Shown one piece after another: positions 10,921 to 21,563 of a stretch of 64,000 nucleotides of DNA. Position 1 is the first letter of the stretch; the number at the start of each line of letters is the position of its first letter. The notes under the pieces are model-generated. The model was not told where the DNA came from and did not search any database. It saw only the letters and a list, made by a program, of their open reading frames with translations. Made by a program: the position numbers and the translations under genes. Origin of the DNA: Xanthostigma xanthostigma (Eukaryota > Arthropoda > Insecta > Raphidioptera > Raphidiidae); NCBI GenBank assembly GCA_963575645.1, contig OY754466.1, positions 15,726,001 to 15,790,000 on the forward strand, read 5' to 3'.

Positions 10921-11041
10921 CAAGCAGCCAGCAAACGGACACGAAACCGTCACCCGCATGCGCAGTAGCTAAAACTAAACTGTTTCTTACACGTTTTAGC
11001 GCATGAAGGTGACGGTTTCGTGTCTGTTTGCTGGCTGCTTG
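10921..11041. repeat. Hairpin with 33-bp perfect arms
   Basis: Aagcagccagcaaacggaca...ccgtcacc and its inverse enclose about 50 bp that include cgcatgcgcagtag. The region at 46680-46815 has related but decayed sequence (agcacccaaagaacgg, gcgcagtagc). Probably a MITE family. Confidence 0.6.
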
Positions 11042-11346
11042 AAATATACCTGATGACAGGGTAATATTATGTGTAAATTTCATGTCAATCATAATTTTTA
11101 AGTAAAATCCTTGCGTATAGACAAACAATTTTTTTATTTTTTTTTTTATCTATACTAATATATAAAGCTGAAGAGTTTGTTTGTTTGTTCGAACGCGCTA
11201 ATCTCAGGAATTACTGGTTCAAATTGAAAAAATTTTTTTTGTTGGATAGCCCATTTATCGAGGAAGGCTATAGGCTATATAATATTACGCTACCACCATT
11301 AGGAGCGGAGCATTAATGAAAAATGTTGCAAAATGTATCTCAAAAA

Positions 11347-11622
11347 TAAGCTTCTATTCAGGTGAAATGCACTAACTAAATATACTCATATTAGCGTAGT
11401 GAGTAAACAACGTCGGATGGTTCAATCGGAAGAGCATGCGACTGTCAATATCAGGGTCGTGGGTTCGAGCCCCACGTTGGGCGAATATATTTTAATTTTT
11501 TTTTTTATTTTCTACATTGCTTTCTTCTAAGGGTTACATTTAAATTTATTTTAATTTTATTTAATTAATTAAAAAAAATGTATTAGTTAAAAAAAGTATA
11601 AATAGTAAATACTGCTTTTTAT
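11347..11622 (+). mobile_element. Insertion carrying a tRNA-Lys-like sequence
   Basis: Defined by comparison with the intact 348-bp Helitron-like copy: sequence similarity stops after ...gtatctcaaaa and resumes at cgacaaaaacttttgaac. The insert contains a tRNA-like sequence, a T-rich tract and AT-rich filler. The exact boundaries, and whether there is a target duplication, are unclear. Confidence 0.6.
11410..11483 (+). tRNA. tRNA-Lys-like pseudogene with anticodon GUC
   Basis: Caatcggaagagcatgcgac and tcagggtcgtgggttcgagc, followed by cccacgttgggcg, match the animal tRNA-Lys body closely. The anticodon loop is ctgtcaa, giving GUC (an Asp anticodon) rather than a Lys anticodon, and the 5' acceptor strand no longer pairs with the 3' strand. 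Followed by a long T-rich tract. A pseudogene or tRNA-derived element head is most likely. Confidence 0.65.
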
Positions 11623-11772
11623 CGACAAAAACTTTTGAACGGTAACTCCGATCATCATGAAATTTGGACACAACATTCATCTCGGTAAACTAAGATGAAT
11701 GTGTGTACTCATGTTCCTCTCTTCCCCATTCGTTTTTTTTAAAACCCGGGTGAAACCGGACGGGACCGCTAA

Positions 11773-12819
11773 TAATAGATACAAATTCTATAATATTTTT
11801 TATTTGCATTAATGTATTGACACCATCATTATTATAATAGGCATGCAAGAAACTCTACATAAACACCGGCGTCCCTAAGTGCTCGACTATTCTCAATCCG
11901 AATTTATTTATTATGACCACCTATTTTTAACGTTGATCTTTATTGACTGACGGCTTGTCCGAAACTAATTAAGACATAAAAGTCTTTTTACCCAAATTTA
12001 TTACTTCGTTAAAGTTGATAAAAAAATCTAACGAGGAGTCAGATACTAAATTATTTTTAATAATCCGACCGAAACGTGAAATAGCGCAATAAATAATCGG
12101 CGGGTAAAAGTCAAAACTGCTTACGCTGCAATTTCACAGCGCATTAAAAACTGCTACAAATTTACTAAATTTTAAAGACGCTCTTTGCTTCTTCTATGCG
12201 TTTTTTTATTTGGGAATTAAGTATTAGTTAAATCAATAAATTGTTTGTTTTAAACGAGGTGCATTCTATAAATAAAAATCTGCAAGTGTTAAGTTACAGC
12301 TTCTGGGAGACCACAAAACTGGGCCATTTCTACCTATCGATTTATCACCTTTGCGATTTTGAACTTTTTTGAAATGTTTGTTTGATCTCACATAACTAAT
12401 ACAATAATTCTTTTTAACTATGTAGGTATACTTATAAAAAAAAATAAAAACCATTTTGCAATCGTGTGTTAACAATCAAAACTAATTCCGCAACTTAATT
12501 CATTATATCATAGCGCACGGGGTGAGTCGGCCAAGTTTTCTCAGGTACATTCTATTTACACGAATTGGTGCCAACCCTTCTCGACCCTCTTCTATCTCCA
12601 AAGCTACTTATGTTACAGAACTGATTTGTTTCAGCGGGGTTAAACTTACCATAAAGAAGTAGTATTCCAAATTTCATGGGTCTAGGTGGAATAGTTTGCA
12701 AAGTACGATTGTCCAAAAATCATGATTTTAGGAATTCATTGACTGACTCACTAGACAGATCCCATCATAATTCACAAGCGTCTAGCGCTGCGTCTGGGAG
12801 AACATTGACCCAAAACTCC
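11773..12819. other. Gene-free stretch
   Basis: About 1 kb without a supported ORF, RNA gene or repeat partner. Confidence 0.4.
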
Positions 12820-13149
12820 GTCCTCACTATGCCGATCGGCAAAGCTGCACTAGTGTAGACGTGACTGTCGGCTTCGTTATCAGGCCGAATACGTTGTCGA
12901 TCGTAACCTGCGCGTCGTCTGTCTACATCAAAGAAAGCCGAACCGACTTGCCTAGTGGAGACGCGCTCAATCGCAGTAGGCATTAATTGGTGTTTGTAGT
13001 AACTAAATTACATCTTCCTCACTACTTATCTTGTCGAAACCGAATACCGAACGCGACTGGAAAAAAAAATGTAATATGTGGACGTATGCCGATTTCGAAA
13101 TGGCCATTCGGCTTTTTCACTCCATATTGCCGATCGGCATAGTGAGGAC
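12820..13149. mobile_element. MITE with 23-bp terminal inverted repeats
   Basis: Gtcctcactatgccgatcgg plus caa (12820-12842) is perfectly inverted at 13127-13149. The interior is GC-richer than its surroundings and has short overlapping frames on both strands that I do not believe are genes. No transposase. Confidence 0.7.
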
Positions 13150-13370
13150 GCACTTTGCATCAACCGATCCTGGGATGTACACGATATAATGAAGTATGGT
13201 ACATAACTATGATAGAATGACGTTTGGTATAAATTATTATAACTTTACAAACAGTAGGTACTGCAATCCCACCAAAAACATAAATGTGAAAAAGGATCTG
13301 TAATGTATATATTTGTAATTTAGATATCAAAATAATATGTATTAAATGTAATGAATACCTACTATACATG

Positions 13371-13440
13371 TTCATAGGCCCCGAAGATGAAAATATATTT
13401 TTGGAAACGTTGGCGACAAGCGATAGTCTGGTAAAGCTTA
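13371..13440 (+). mobile_element. Penelope-like 3' terminus remnant with dead hammerhead
   Basis: Ttcataggcc, gaagatgaaaata, gaaacgttggc and ctggtaaagctta match the terminus at 61225-61310 on the opposite strand. The first hammerhead box reads CCGAAGA instead of CUGAAGA, changing the essential U4, and the stem I partner has a mismatch, so it should not cleave. Confidence 0.6.
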
Positions 13441-13553
13441 TTTTTCAATTGTTCCTCAACCAAATAAATCTCCCTCAATACATATTTTTGGAACAAAACT
13501 TCTACTAACAAAAAGAACCAAGTTCGATACAAAGAGCAAGTTGGTTTTCCGAC

Positions 13554-13675
13554 TAAAAGAAGTGAGATCTAACAAGATGCTAAGGTTTTACTTGGAAAGT
13601 TTTAAAAATGATTAGTGTATGTAAACCTGCCAGCTGAAAATTTGGCATCTTCTTGGATCTCATTTCTTTTTTTCG
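13554..13675. repeat. Short inverted repeat
   Basis: Aaaagaagtgagatctaaca plus agatgc on the left is imperfectly inverted at about 13644-13675 (gcatcttcttggatctcatt). A small fold-back; no other content. Confidence 0.45.
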
Positions 13676-14357
13676 GCGAAGCCAGCAAACCCACCTGTTC
13701 CTTATATAGAATTTAGGCCTTTTTTCATAATTACGTTTTGGTGGGATTAGTAAATAATGTAATATTATCAGACTATATCACCATCTAAACATTTTTTTGA
13801 CGTAGGGTATTATAAATAAGGCAACATATTATCTTGGCGCTAAAAAGTCTGATATTATTGTTATTGCGATATTAAATCTAATCACATTGAAAATAGAACA
13901 AAAAGATAAAAAATATAGGAAATTTTACATTAGCTGTTTTGCATTTTGGTCAACGATATAAACCTACATAAATTTATAATTTTATTTGAACAAATTGGGA
14001 TCTCATAAAAGTTATTTATTATTTATAGGTGTGCAACTTAATAAATTGACTTAAATATTAAGAATGTGGGTAATAAGTTAATAACAACTGTATTTATGAC
14101 TTTATATCTCGAATTCAGTTTTTATTATCCGACCGATTTGTGTAAATATTTGTATTTGTATACACTACAGTTATAGCATTTCAAAAATTCACGTCTGCTC
14201 ACAAAATGCGAAATTAAAAATTCATTGCATTTAAAATACGAACGATTTTGGAATTTTTTCAGTGCAGATACATGTAAGTATAATATTATTATCTTTCAAT
14301 CCCAGTTTTGCTTCTTCAACAGGTAGGTGGATTGCAAAGTGACGTTACGCAGTTTTT
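13676..14357. other. Gene-free AT-rich stretch
   Basis: No supported feature. Confidence 0.35.
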
Positions 14358-14547
14358 TTTTGACGTGATAACGTCTTATAAATTGATGAAGCACCGGCTG
14401 CATGCACGAAAAAGAGTAACGTTCCGAAATGTGTCACGTTCCGCCTAAAATTTAGGTTATGTATTATTAAATATGATATTCGAGCGGAATACGTTATCAC
14501 GTAAAACTATCGTCCGTAAACCGACTTTACAGACAACCAATTTTTTT
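14358..14547 (-). repeat. Module M repeat, copy 2
   Basis: Minus-strand copy, from tttgacgtgataacgtctta to gactttacagacaaccaatt. It stands alone here, unlike the two copies bordering the satellite arrays, so the module is mobile or dispersed independently of them. Confidence 0.7.
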
Positions 14548-14766
14548 AAATAACCTACGATTTTTTATTAACAAATAATCTCGTGAATATAACGTTAACA
14601 GTGCCTATATTATTTGAAACCCTTCTACTAACAGTGGTACCTATAATAAAAAGGAAAAGTTTCTCTACTTGTTGTACGTAAGCTCAGAAAATACTGAGTC
14701 GATTTGAAACATTCTTAGACTGTTTAAAAGCCTATTTTTTCCCGAATAACATAGGTTATATAATAT

Positions 14767-15267
14767 TGTAACGAGACGCCACTGGAGGAGACAATACGCA
14801 CATTGTTGTCGGAAGCGCGTAGACAACAATACGCACATTGTTGTCGGAAGTGCGTAGAATAATGCCGACGCTTTGAGAACGTTCGAGAATGTGCCAGCGT
14901 GCTATATAAGCGGAGCAGTGCAGGAACAAACGAGTAGGGCAGTCAGTTAACAGTGAACAGTGCGCTAATGACATAAATACTGTGCCAACAATTGAGCTGC
15001 GTGGACGTTACATAAATATAGAGGAATATATGAAATAAATAAAGAATTGTGTAAATAGATAATAAATAAGCGTTCTATATTTTGGTGTGTTCCTGTGATA
15101 TAAATATACTTTGTAAATAGTGTTGTTATTTTGAATTCATTTGTTTCTCAGTTATTTATTTTATTTCATTATTGTAGAGAAGTACTTTTAGTTTGTTTTG
15201 TTAACGTTTATTTTGTAAACAAATATTTTTACCACGAACAAAAAATAGTTTTGTCAGTTTCGTTACA
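14767..15267 (+). mobile_element. Solo LTR
   Basis: 501 bp beginning TGTAACGA and ending TCGTTACA (TG...CA with 8-bp inverted ends), flanked by the direct repeat atat at 14763-14766 and 15268-15271. Inside are a U3-like region with a tandem duplication of about 33 bp (acgcacattgttgtcggaag), a TATA box (ctatataagcg, about 14902) and aataaataaag polyadenylation-like signals near 15036. A 4-bp duplication fits Ty3/Gypsy-type elements. No internal region, so recombination between two LTRs probably removed it. Confidence 0.85.
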
Positions 15268-15397
15268 ATATTATCACCTACTCTGAATATGAGCAATAAG
15301 CGAAAATGTCGGGAATTATCATACGCGAACTTTCGAGTTTAATTCATCTACGCTGGCTAAGATATAATATTATGTTTAATGAATAATGGGGACAGAC

Positions 15398-15612
15398 AAT
15401 GCAATGATGAGCAATAAACAGCGAATCACATTATGTGTGAATGCGAGGCTTTGAATCGTAGAAGACAGATAATCTATGGACAATGTAGAATGAGTCCAGA
15501 CTCCAGCATCGATCACCCAGTCACAAGCAAGTGCAAGGAACCGAGGATACTGGATCGAGTGATATAAGAGGCTGCGGTGTTCCCGGTGACAAGCCGACTC
15601 CCGTTAATTAAA
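15398..15612 (+). pseudogene. Non-LTR retrotransposon ORF2 C-terminal remnant
   Basis: The translation contains HIMCECEALNRRRQ, the C-terminal pattern (HI-C-C-AL--R) that follows the reverse transcriptase in Jockey/R1-like LINEs. A few residues upstream is DEQ with an in-frame stop in place of the usual D/E-TA-H context. The frame closes at about 15570. About 60 codons remain; no reverse transcriptase core is present nearby. Confidence 0.55.
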
Positions 15613-16047
15613 AAAGAGCTGTAAGACACATTAAAAATTTGTTGCTCTTGGCCAAACCAAAATTTATCTGGGCAAAGCCGGGCAGGAAATCTAATAAAAT
15701 AAAGGTAATAAAATTATTCCTTTTAAGTTAGTCAATGTTTTTATTGTTTATAAATGACCTGTAGTTAACAGCCAATGTGTCAAAATACAGGTTCTTTATT
15801 ACGACCCACGCGTATCAAACAGACACGTTTAAAAATGAACTATTCGTTTATCATGTTTTCATTTACATCGTTCAGCTCATTACCGGTTACGTTAATTTGC
15901 ATATTGGGTTTAAGGAAGATGAGGAGGCGGTGGTACAGTCACTTTCACACTAACACATCTACACAACGTATAGTCTTCACTACTGAGCTATAAGAATAGT
16001 GGAACGCACTATTTTGTATCTAAGTTTCGAACTTGACTTATTAAAAA
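15613..16047. other. Gene-free stretch
   Basis: Contains a Helitron-tail-like phrase (gggcaaagccgggcagg, about 15673) but no clear element. The 72-codon frame at 15775 has no recognisable motif. Confidence 0.35.
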
Positions 16048-16242
16048 CTAGCGGCCCTGTTCGGCTTTGCCCGAATTTGTGGATTGCCACCGTTTTTTGG
16101 CCTCCACGAACAGCGCTTTTATTTACACGGGATAATAATTCTGAAGGTCAATTCTAAATATTGGTGATTTTTTTTAATCCGATGAGTAGTTACGGAGATT
16201 ACCTTCTATATCCAAACTTAACCTCTATAATATTAGTATAGA
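16048..16242 (-). mobile_element. Helitron-like non-autonomous element, short
   Basis: On the minus strand it starts TCTATACTAATATTATAGAG and ends aacagggccgctag followed by T, the same termini as the other Helitron-like elements here. 195 bp, non-coding. Confidence 0.65.
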
Positions 16243-16328
16243 CTATAGATAAACTATTTTTATTAAATATTTAACAAAAAGATTTCTATCAAATAAGAAA
16301 AAAAAAATAAAAATGCATATGTATTCGT

Positions 16329-16400
16329 TCAATGCGGGATCTGAACTCACAACTCTGCGATCATGCGTCTAGAGCTCTACCGACAGAGCTAGTACAAGCA
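16329..16400 (-). tRNA. tRNA-like sequence, probably a pseudogene
   Basis: The minus strand reads tagctctgtcggtagagctc (D arm with A box) and gtgagttcagatcccgc (T arm with degenerate B box). The acceptor stem is poor and the anticodon arm ambiguous, so no isotype is assigned. T-rich sequence follows on the minus strand, as for the other tRNA-like sequences in this window. Confidence 0.5.
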
Positions 16401-17166
16401 TTCATTAATTTGAAATATAGTGTCAAATTAATTTGTTCATAACAATTGATCACGCCAGAATTTATCAATTCTGGTAATTTTCGTTCAAACTACACCTAAT
16501 ACTCAATGTTTATGATTTTTTTCAGATTTTTCTGTGCGATAATTTGATAATAAACAATTTTTAAGCGTTTTTTCCAAAAAATCTCTAAAAAATGCATAAT
16601 ATAATATTGTCGAATTCGTGCTTCAATAAGCTCTTATTTGACACCTGGCACGATGCATTTTTTCCAGTTTATCGCGCAAAATTAACCCCTAGAACCAAAA
16701 TAATATTTTTTTTACTTCACGTCTGTAACTGAGTCACCAGACTCTCTCTCTCTCTCTCTCTCTGTGTGTCAAATTTCATATTTTTACGTCGAGTAGTTTT
16801 AGAAAAAATCGCCTGTGGGCTGTGACCTGTAACCTTTATCTGGTTACATGTAACCCGTAACGTTCTGACATAACGTGTTATGATTCTATCTAACCTAAAA
16901 GTACAAAAAACATTAAAAAATACTATTAAATTAAACAGAGTCTGTTTAGTTTAATGCTATTTAGGTACGGAACCCTAAAAATAAAATATAGGTATAAACA
17001 TTTACAAGATATACTTCAAAATACGCTGAATCAAATGAGCACATGCGCAGGGCCGTATCTTTTTTAGTTTGGAAGTTATGGCAGTTTAAAATGTCTCAAA
17101 ATTAAAAAATAGGTTATAAAAGTGACATTAGTAACAGATTGTGATATAAGTTAAAAATAAATAATG
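16401..17166. other. Gene-free stretch with (TC)n and a dispersed tail
   Basis: A (TC)12-13 microsatellite lies at 16738-16762, and the phrase aggtacggaaccctaaaaat near 16963 is a repeat tail I associate with Lepidoptera. Nothing else is supported. Confidence 0.5.
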
Positions 17167-17565
17167 AACCAGTGGGAGTATATACCCAAGTAATTCAAGA
17201 ATTACAAGGCGCGAAATTTTACGTCATATACCCCGGTGTTTTGTTTGAAAATCGGTGTATATATAATTATATTTAACGACACTTGGAGAATAATATAGTA
17301 TAACCTTAATTTACTTATTCTAAGAAAAAAATAACAGTTGAAAATAATGAAACACAGAAAGGAAAATATAATTTTAATAATTTCATGGTTCTGTATGTAA
17401 TATGTTATTGTGTCATGCAAAAATTAAACCTACCTAACATCTTCAGAACAAAAGAACAACAGATTTTTTTTCAAAATATTTCTGAAATTATGAGTTTAGA
17501 AAAAAAATTTCATAACTTTCTTGTAAAAACAGATAGAAAAATAAACCGTTATGAAAAGTACCCAA

Positions 17566-17910
17566 TCTAATATATAAAATTCTCGTGTCACAGTTTTCGT
17601 TGCCATACTCCTCCGAAACGGCTTGACCGATTTTGATGAAATTTTTTGTGCTTATCCGGTATCTATGAGAATCGGCCAACATCTATTTTATATCCCCCTA
17701 AATGTTAGGGGTAGTCCACCCCTAAATTTTTTTTCTTCCTTCCCCATTCGTTTTTTTGCACCGGGCACGACTGCGCAGCTGGTGTGCTCGACATACACAC
17801 ATATACGTCCATGTATATTTTAAAATAAATAAAATAGATAGATGGATGTTCCAATTAAATTGTTTTATTATTTCACTTTATACGTAGCGAAGCACGTACA
17901 GGGCCGCTAG
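17566..17910 (+). mobile_element. Helitron-like insertion with a paralogous empty site
   Basis: 345 bp starting TCTAATATATAAAATTCTCG and ending acagggccgctag. The flanks read cccaa before and ttattatata after. The mirror arm at 28595-28606 has cccaattattat uninterrupted (in reverse complement), so the element entered exactly between A and T, as Helitrons do, and did so after the two arms had separated. Confidence 0.85.
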
Positions 17911-18280
17911 TTATTATATAAAAACAACTTTATAACATATATGTGCCGACTTTAGCTCAAAGAATTTTTTACAAAACTTTCTTTAAAATAAAATAATAAA
18001 ACATTATAAAAAGTACACCATTATTATATAAAAAACAACGATGGCATGTATCTCTTTTGCGCATGCGCCGATTTTTCCCAAAAATTATACAAAACTCTAG
18101 TAAAAATAGATCAAATAATAAACAGTTATGAAAAGTATACCATTGTTATATACAAACAACTTTATAACTTATACCTCTTCTGCGCATGCGCCGACTTTCC
18201 CTCAAAAAACATTTTACAAAACTTTCTTGTAAAGTAGAATAATAAAACATTATAAAAAGTACACCATTATTGTATAAAAA

Positions 18281-18468
18281 AATTGGATGTCTGTAAAGTC
18301 GGTTTACGGACGATAGTTTTACGTGATAACGTATTCCGCTCGAATATCATATTTAATAATACATTACTGCGCTCTCGCTTGCGCGCACAGGGTCAGGCGG
18401 AACGTTACACTTTTTCGTGCGTGCAGCTGGTGTTTCATCAATTTATAAGACTTTATCACGTCAAAAAC
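18281..18468 (+). repeat. Module M repeat, copy 3
   Basis: Borders array 1; it ends in gactttatcacgtcaaaaac directly before the first satellite monomer. Mirror image of copy 4 at 27788-27987. Confidence 0.75.
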
Positions 18469-20207
18469 TTAGTCCACCATCTTTAGAAGTCCGCCATATT
18501 GGATTTAGAGTGACGTCACTTTATTTTTCGAGTTATTCTCAGCAAGCCCTTTCATTTGATACCCATATTGTAGGAAAGCATAATAAAATTAGTCCGCCAT
18601 CTTTAGAAGTCCGCCATATTGGATTTAGAGTGACGTCACTTTATTTTTCGAGTTATTCTCAGCAAGCCCTTTCATTTGATACCCATATTGTAGGAAAGCA
18701 TAATAAAATAAGTCCGCCATCTTTAGAAGTCCGCCATATTGGATTTAAAGTGACGTTACTTTATTTTTCGAGTTATTCTCAGCAAGCCCTTTCATTTGAT
18801 ACCCATATTGTAGGAAAGCATAATAAAATTAGTCCGCCATCTGTAGAAGTCCGCCATATTGGATTTAGAGTGACGTCACTTTATGTTTCGAGTTATTCTC
18901 AGTAAGCCCTTTCATTTGATACCCATATTGTAGGAAAGCATAATAAAATTAGTCCGCCATCTTTAGAAGTCCGCCATATTGGATTTATAGTGACGTAACT
19001 TTATTTTTCGAGTTATTCTCAGCAAGCCCTTTCATTTGATACCCATATTGTAGGAAAGCATAATAAAATTAGTCCGCCATCTTTACAAGTCCGCCATATT
19101 TGATTTAGAGTGACGTCACTTTATTTTTCAAGTTATTTTCAGCAAGCCCTTTCATTTGATACCCAAATTGTAGGAAAGCATAAAAAACTTAGTCGGCCAT
19201 CTTTAAAAGTCCGCCATATTGGTTTTAGACTGACGTCACTTTATTTTTCGAGTTAATCTTAGCAAGCCCTTTCATTTGATACCCATATTGTAGGAAAGCA
19301 TAATAACATTAGTCCGCCATCTTTAGAAGTCCGCCATATTGGATTTAGAGTGACGTAACTTTATTTTTCGAGTTATTCTCAGCAAGCCCTTTCATTTGAT
19401 ACCCATATTGTTGGAAAGCATAATAAAATTAGTCCGCCATCTTTAGAAGTCCGCCATGTTTGATTTAGAGTGACGTCACTTCATTTTTCGAGTTATTCTC
19501 AGCAAGCCCTTTCATTTGATACCCATATTGTTGGAAAGCATAATAAAATTAGTCCGCCATCTTTAGAAGTCCGCCATATTGGATTTAGAGTGACGTCACT
19601 TTATTTTTCGAGTTATTCTCAGCAAGCCCTTTCATTTGATATCCATATTGTAGGAAAGCATAATAAAATAAGTCCGCCATCTTTAGAAGTCCGCCATATT
19701 GGATATAAAGTGACGTTACTTTATTTTTCGAGTTATTCTCAGCAAGCCCTTTCATTTGATACCCATATTGTAGGAAAGCATAATAACATTAGTCCGCCAT
19801 CTTTAGAAGTCCGCCATATTGGATTTAGAGTGACGTAACTTTATTTTTCTAGTTATTCTCAGCAAGCCCTTTCATTTGATACCCATATTGTTGGAAAGCA
19901 TAATAAAATTAGTCCGCCATCTTTAGAAGTCCGCCATATTGGATTTAGAGTGACGTCACTTCATTTTTCGAGTTATTCTCAGCAAGCCCTTTCATTTGAT
20001 ACCCATATTGTTGGAAAGCATAATAAAATTAGTCCGCCATCTTTAGAAGTCCGCCATATTGGATTTAGAGTGACGTCACTTCATTTTTCGAGTTATTCTC
20101 AGCAAGCCCTTTCATTTGATACCCATATTGTAGGAAAGCATAATAAAATTAGTCCGCCATCTTTAGAAGTCCGCCATATTGAATTTAGAGTGACGTCACC
20201 GATTTTC
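18469..20207 (+). repeat. Satellite array 1 (120-bp monomer, about 14.5 copies)
   Basis: The 120-bp monomer contains gtccgccatctttagaagtc, cgccatattgg, gtgacgtcac, gagttattctcagcaagccc and tttcatttgatacccatatt. Diagnostic variants (taacatt at 19311 and 19791; ttggaaag at 19411/19891 and 19531/20011; tcattttt at 19481/19961) recur 480 bp apart, so a tetramer is the higher-order unit. Because 120 is divisible by 3, one frame stays open by arithmetic; its stops and indels argue against a protein. Confidence 0.9.
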
Positions 20208-20730
20208 CCCAAAAAAATTACAAAAATTTCTAGTAAAAATAGATAGAGTAAAAACCGTCTTAAAAACTATATTATTATTATATAAAACAACATTATAAGA
20301 GATATATTCTTTTACGCATGCGCCGATGTTCCCCAAAAACAATAGGCCACTTCATATTTGCATATCAAACATCCTCCAAAAATTTGGTTTCAATCCGCTC
20401 ATCCTTGGTGTCGGAATGATAAGAAATGTCAAAAGTGACGTTTGCTTCTGTCAAAGTATTAAGTTCTAATAATTAGTTATTCAAATTGTTAACTTAGAAG
20501 GCGTTGCATTTCAGAAATATTCGAAACGGCATCCGTTTTTGAACAAATGCTATCTTTTAATTTCATTATTGTCATAAATAAAATTATCGACCAATTTTAT
20601 TTTAAGACTGAACATACGCAATAATTATATTACCATGTTATACCGTGCAACAGAGAGAGATAACCGAAAGATGTTTGCTATCGGTTATATCAGATTGAAT
20701 TTATTTCTATATAAATGTGTATAAAAAAAC

Positions 20731-21054
20731 TGATTGGGCGAATTCTGTTGTACGAAATTTATGTAAAATTTTCTCCTCTTTCGTTTAAGACAGGTTTCGA
20801 ACCGATCTGATTTAAATTGAGCGAGTTATAAGCGAAAAACTTCGTTTTTTCTAAATTGCTCCCCTCTGGAGCAAAAATTCAAAAATCGGGCGACGTTAGG
20901 ATCTAAGTTACCCGGAGACAAATCGAACAAAAAAAAGTTTTTTAAAATCGGTTAAGTCGTTTGGGCTGTACGCTGGATACAAAAAGCGTGACTCACAGAT
21001 TCACAGACAAAGCGAGTACATATAGGCGCTTTAGCTTACGCTATTCGCGCCTAA
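20731..21054 (-). repeat. Unit D repeat, inverted copy
   Basis: About 330 bp running from the cgcccaatca end to ggcgcgaatagcgtaagcta. Two direct copies lie at 22529-22870 and 22873-23230 in the opposite orientation. It contains a 9-bp (tctgtgaa-type) microsatellite that is longer in the other copies, and a ggcgc...gcgcc hairpin at its outer end. Confidence 0.75.
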
Positions 21055-21563
21055 AAATGCGGCGATATTTCGGCAGCAATGTCACGATTTATTCAAACAA
21101 AAATGTATTGAGTTTTTGATTGCATTTTCTTGTCAGGTCTGACGTAACACCGTTTTGAAACAATCAAACGATGTTTGCATTGTACTTGAAATAAACGACC
21201 GCAATGTAAACGTCCTTCAGATTCTTGGCTACACAGTCTTATTCTCCAGACATATTATTATGAACCGGAAAGACCACACACTATTTCACACAATTTCAAA
21301 ACACGTCATTTCAAAACGCCAAATTTATGTGGAAGAAATTTATTTTATCTTTAAGAAAATCAAATTACGTAGAACTAGGCGCTCGTGTATTTAATTACAA
21401 TGTAAATTCTATAATATAGCGACTTCTAGGTACAGTATGTAAACGCGTATGGTGCACATAGGGAAATTAGCATCGGGAAAAAATACTTGGATCAGAGTCA
21501 GCCATGACTGCATTAATTGTTATTTCTATTGAATTATCGTGGTAATCTTGAGGATTTCTATTT
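21055..21563. other. Palindrome spacer, left part
   Basis: Single-copy sequence with a 79-codon plus-strand frame (21155-21394) of no recognisable family. Nothing else is supported. Confidence 0.4.

Larger units (their letters stand above)
11149..11772 (+). mobile_element. Helitron-like non-autonomous element with an insertion
   Basis: Starts TCTATACTAATATATAAAGC after an A and ends ggaccgctaa before a T, the A^T placement and TC...CTRR termini expected of Helitrons. The 54733-55080 copy on the opposite strand is 348 bp; this copy is 624 bp because about 276 bp (11347-11622) are inserted. Shared phrases include gaacgcgctaatctcagg, ggctataggctatataatat and aaatttggacacaacattca. Confidence 0.75.
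17167..21054. repeat. Left arm of a giant imperfect palindrome
   Basis: From aaccagtgggagtatatacc to the ggcgcgaatagcgtaagcta unit, this arm is matched in reverse complement by 22873-28990. In order it holds a terminal block (17167-17260), a Helitron-like insertion, about three 123-bp subrepeats with gcgcatgcgc palindromes, module M, satellite array 1, a Family B-like piece, and one unit D. The right arm has the same order reversed, but a longer array and no Helitron. Confidence 0.85.

Noticed and set aside
12676..12983. Overlapping plus and minus frames (60 and 72 codons)
   Set aside because: Both cross the end of a MITE, lack recognisable motifs and conflict with each other.
13371..13440. 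Active hammerhead in the Penelope-like remnant
   Set aside because: The first box reads CCGAAGA; the essential U is lost and stem I is mismatched.
18469..20207. CRISPR-like array
   Set aside because: The repeat is a continuous 120-bp monomer without unique spacers, in a eukaryotic context; it is a satellite.
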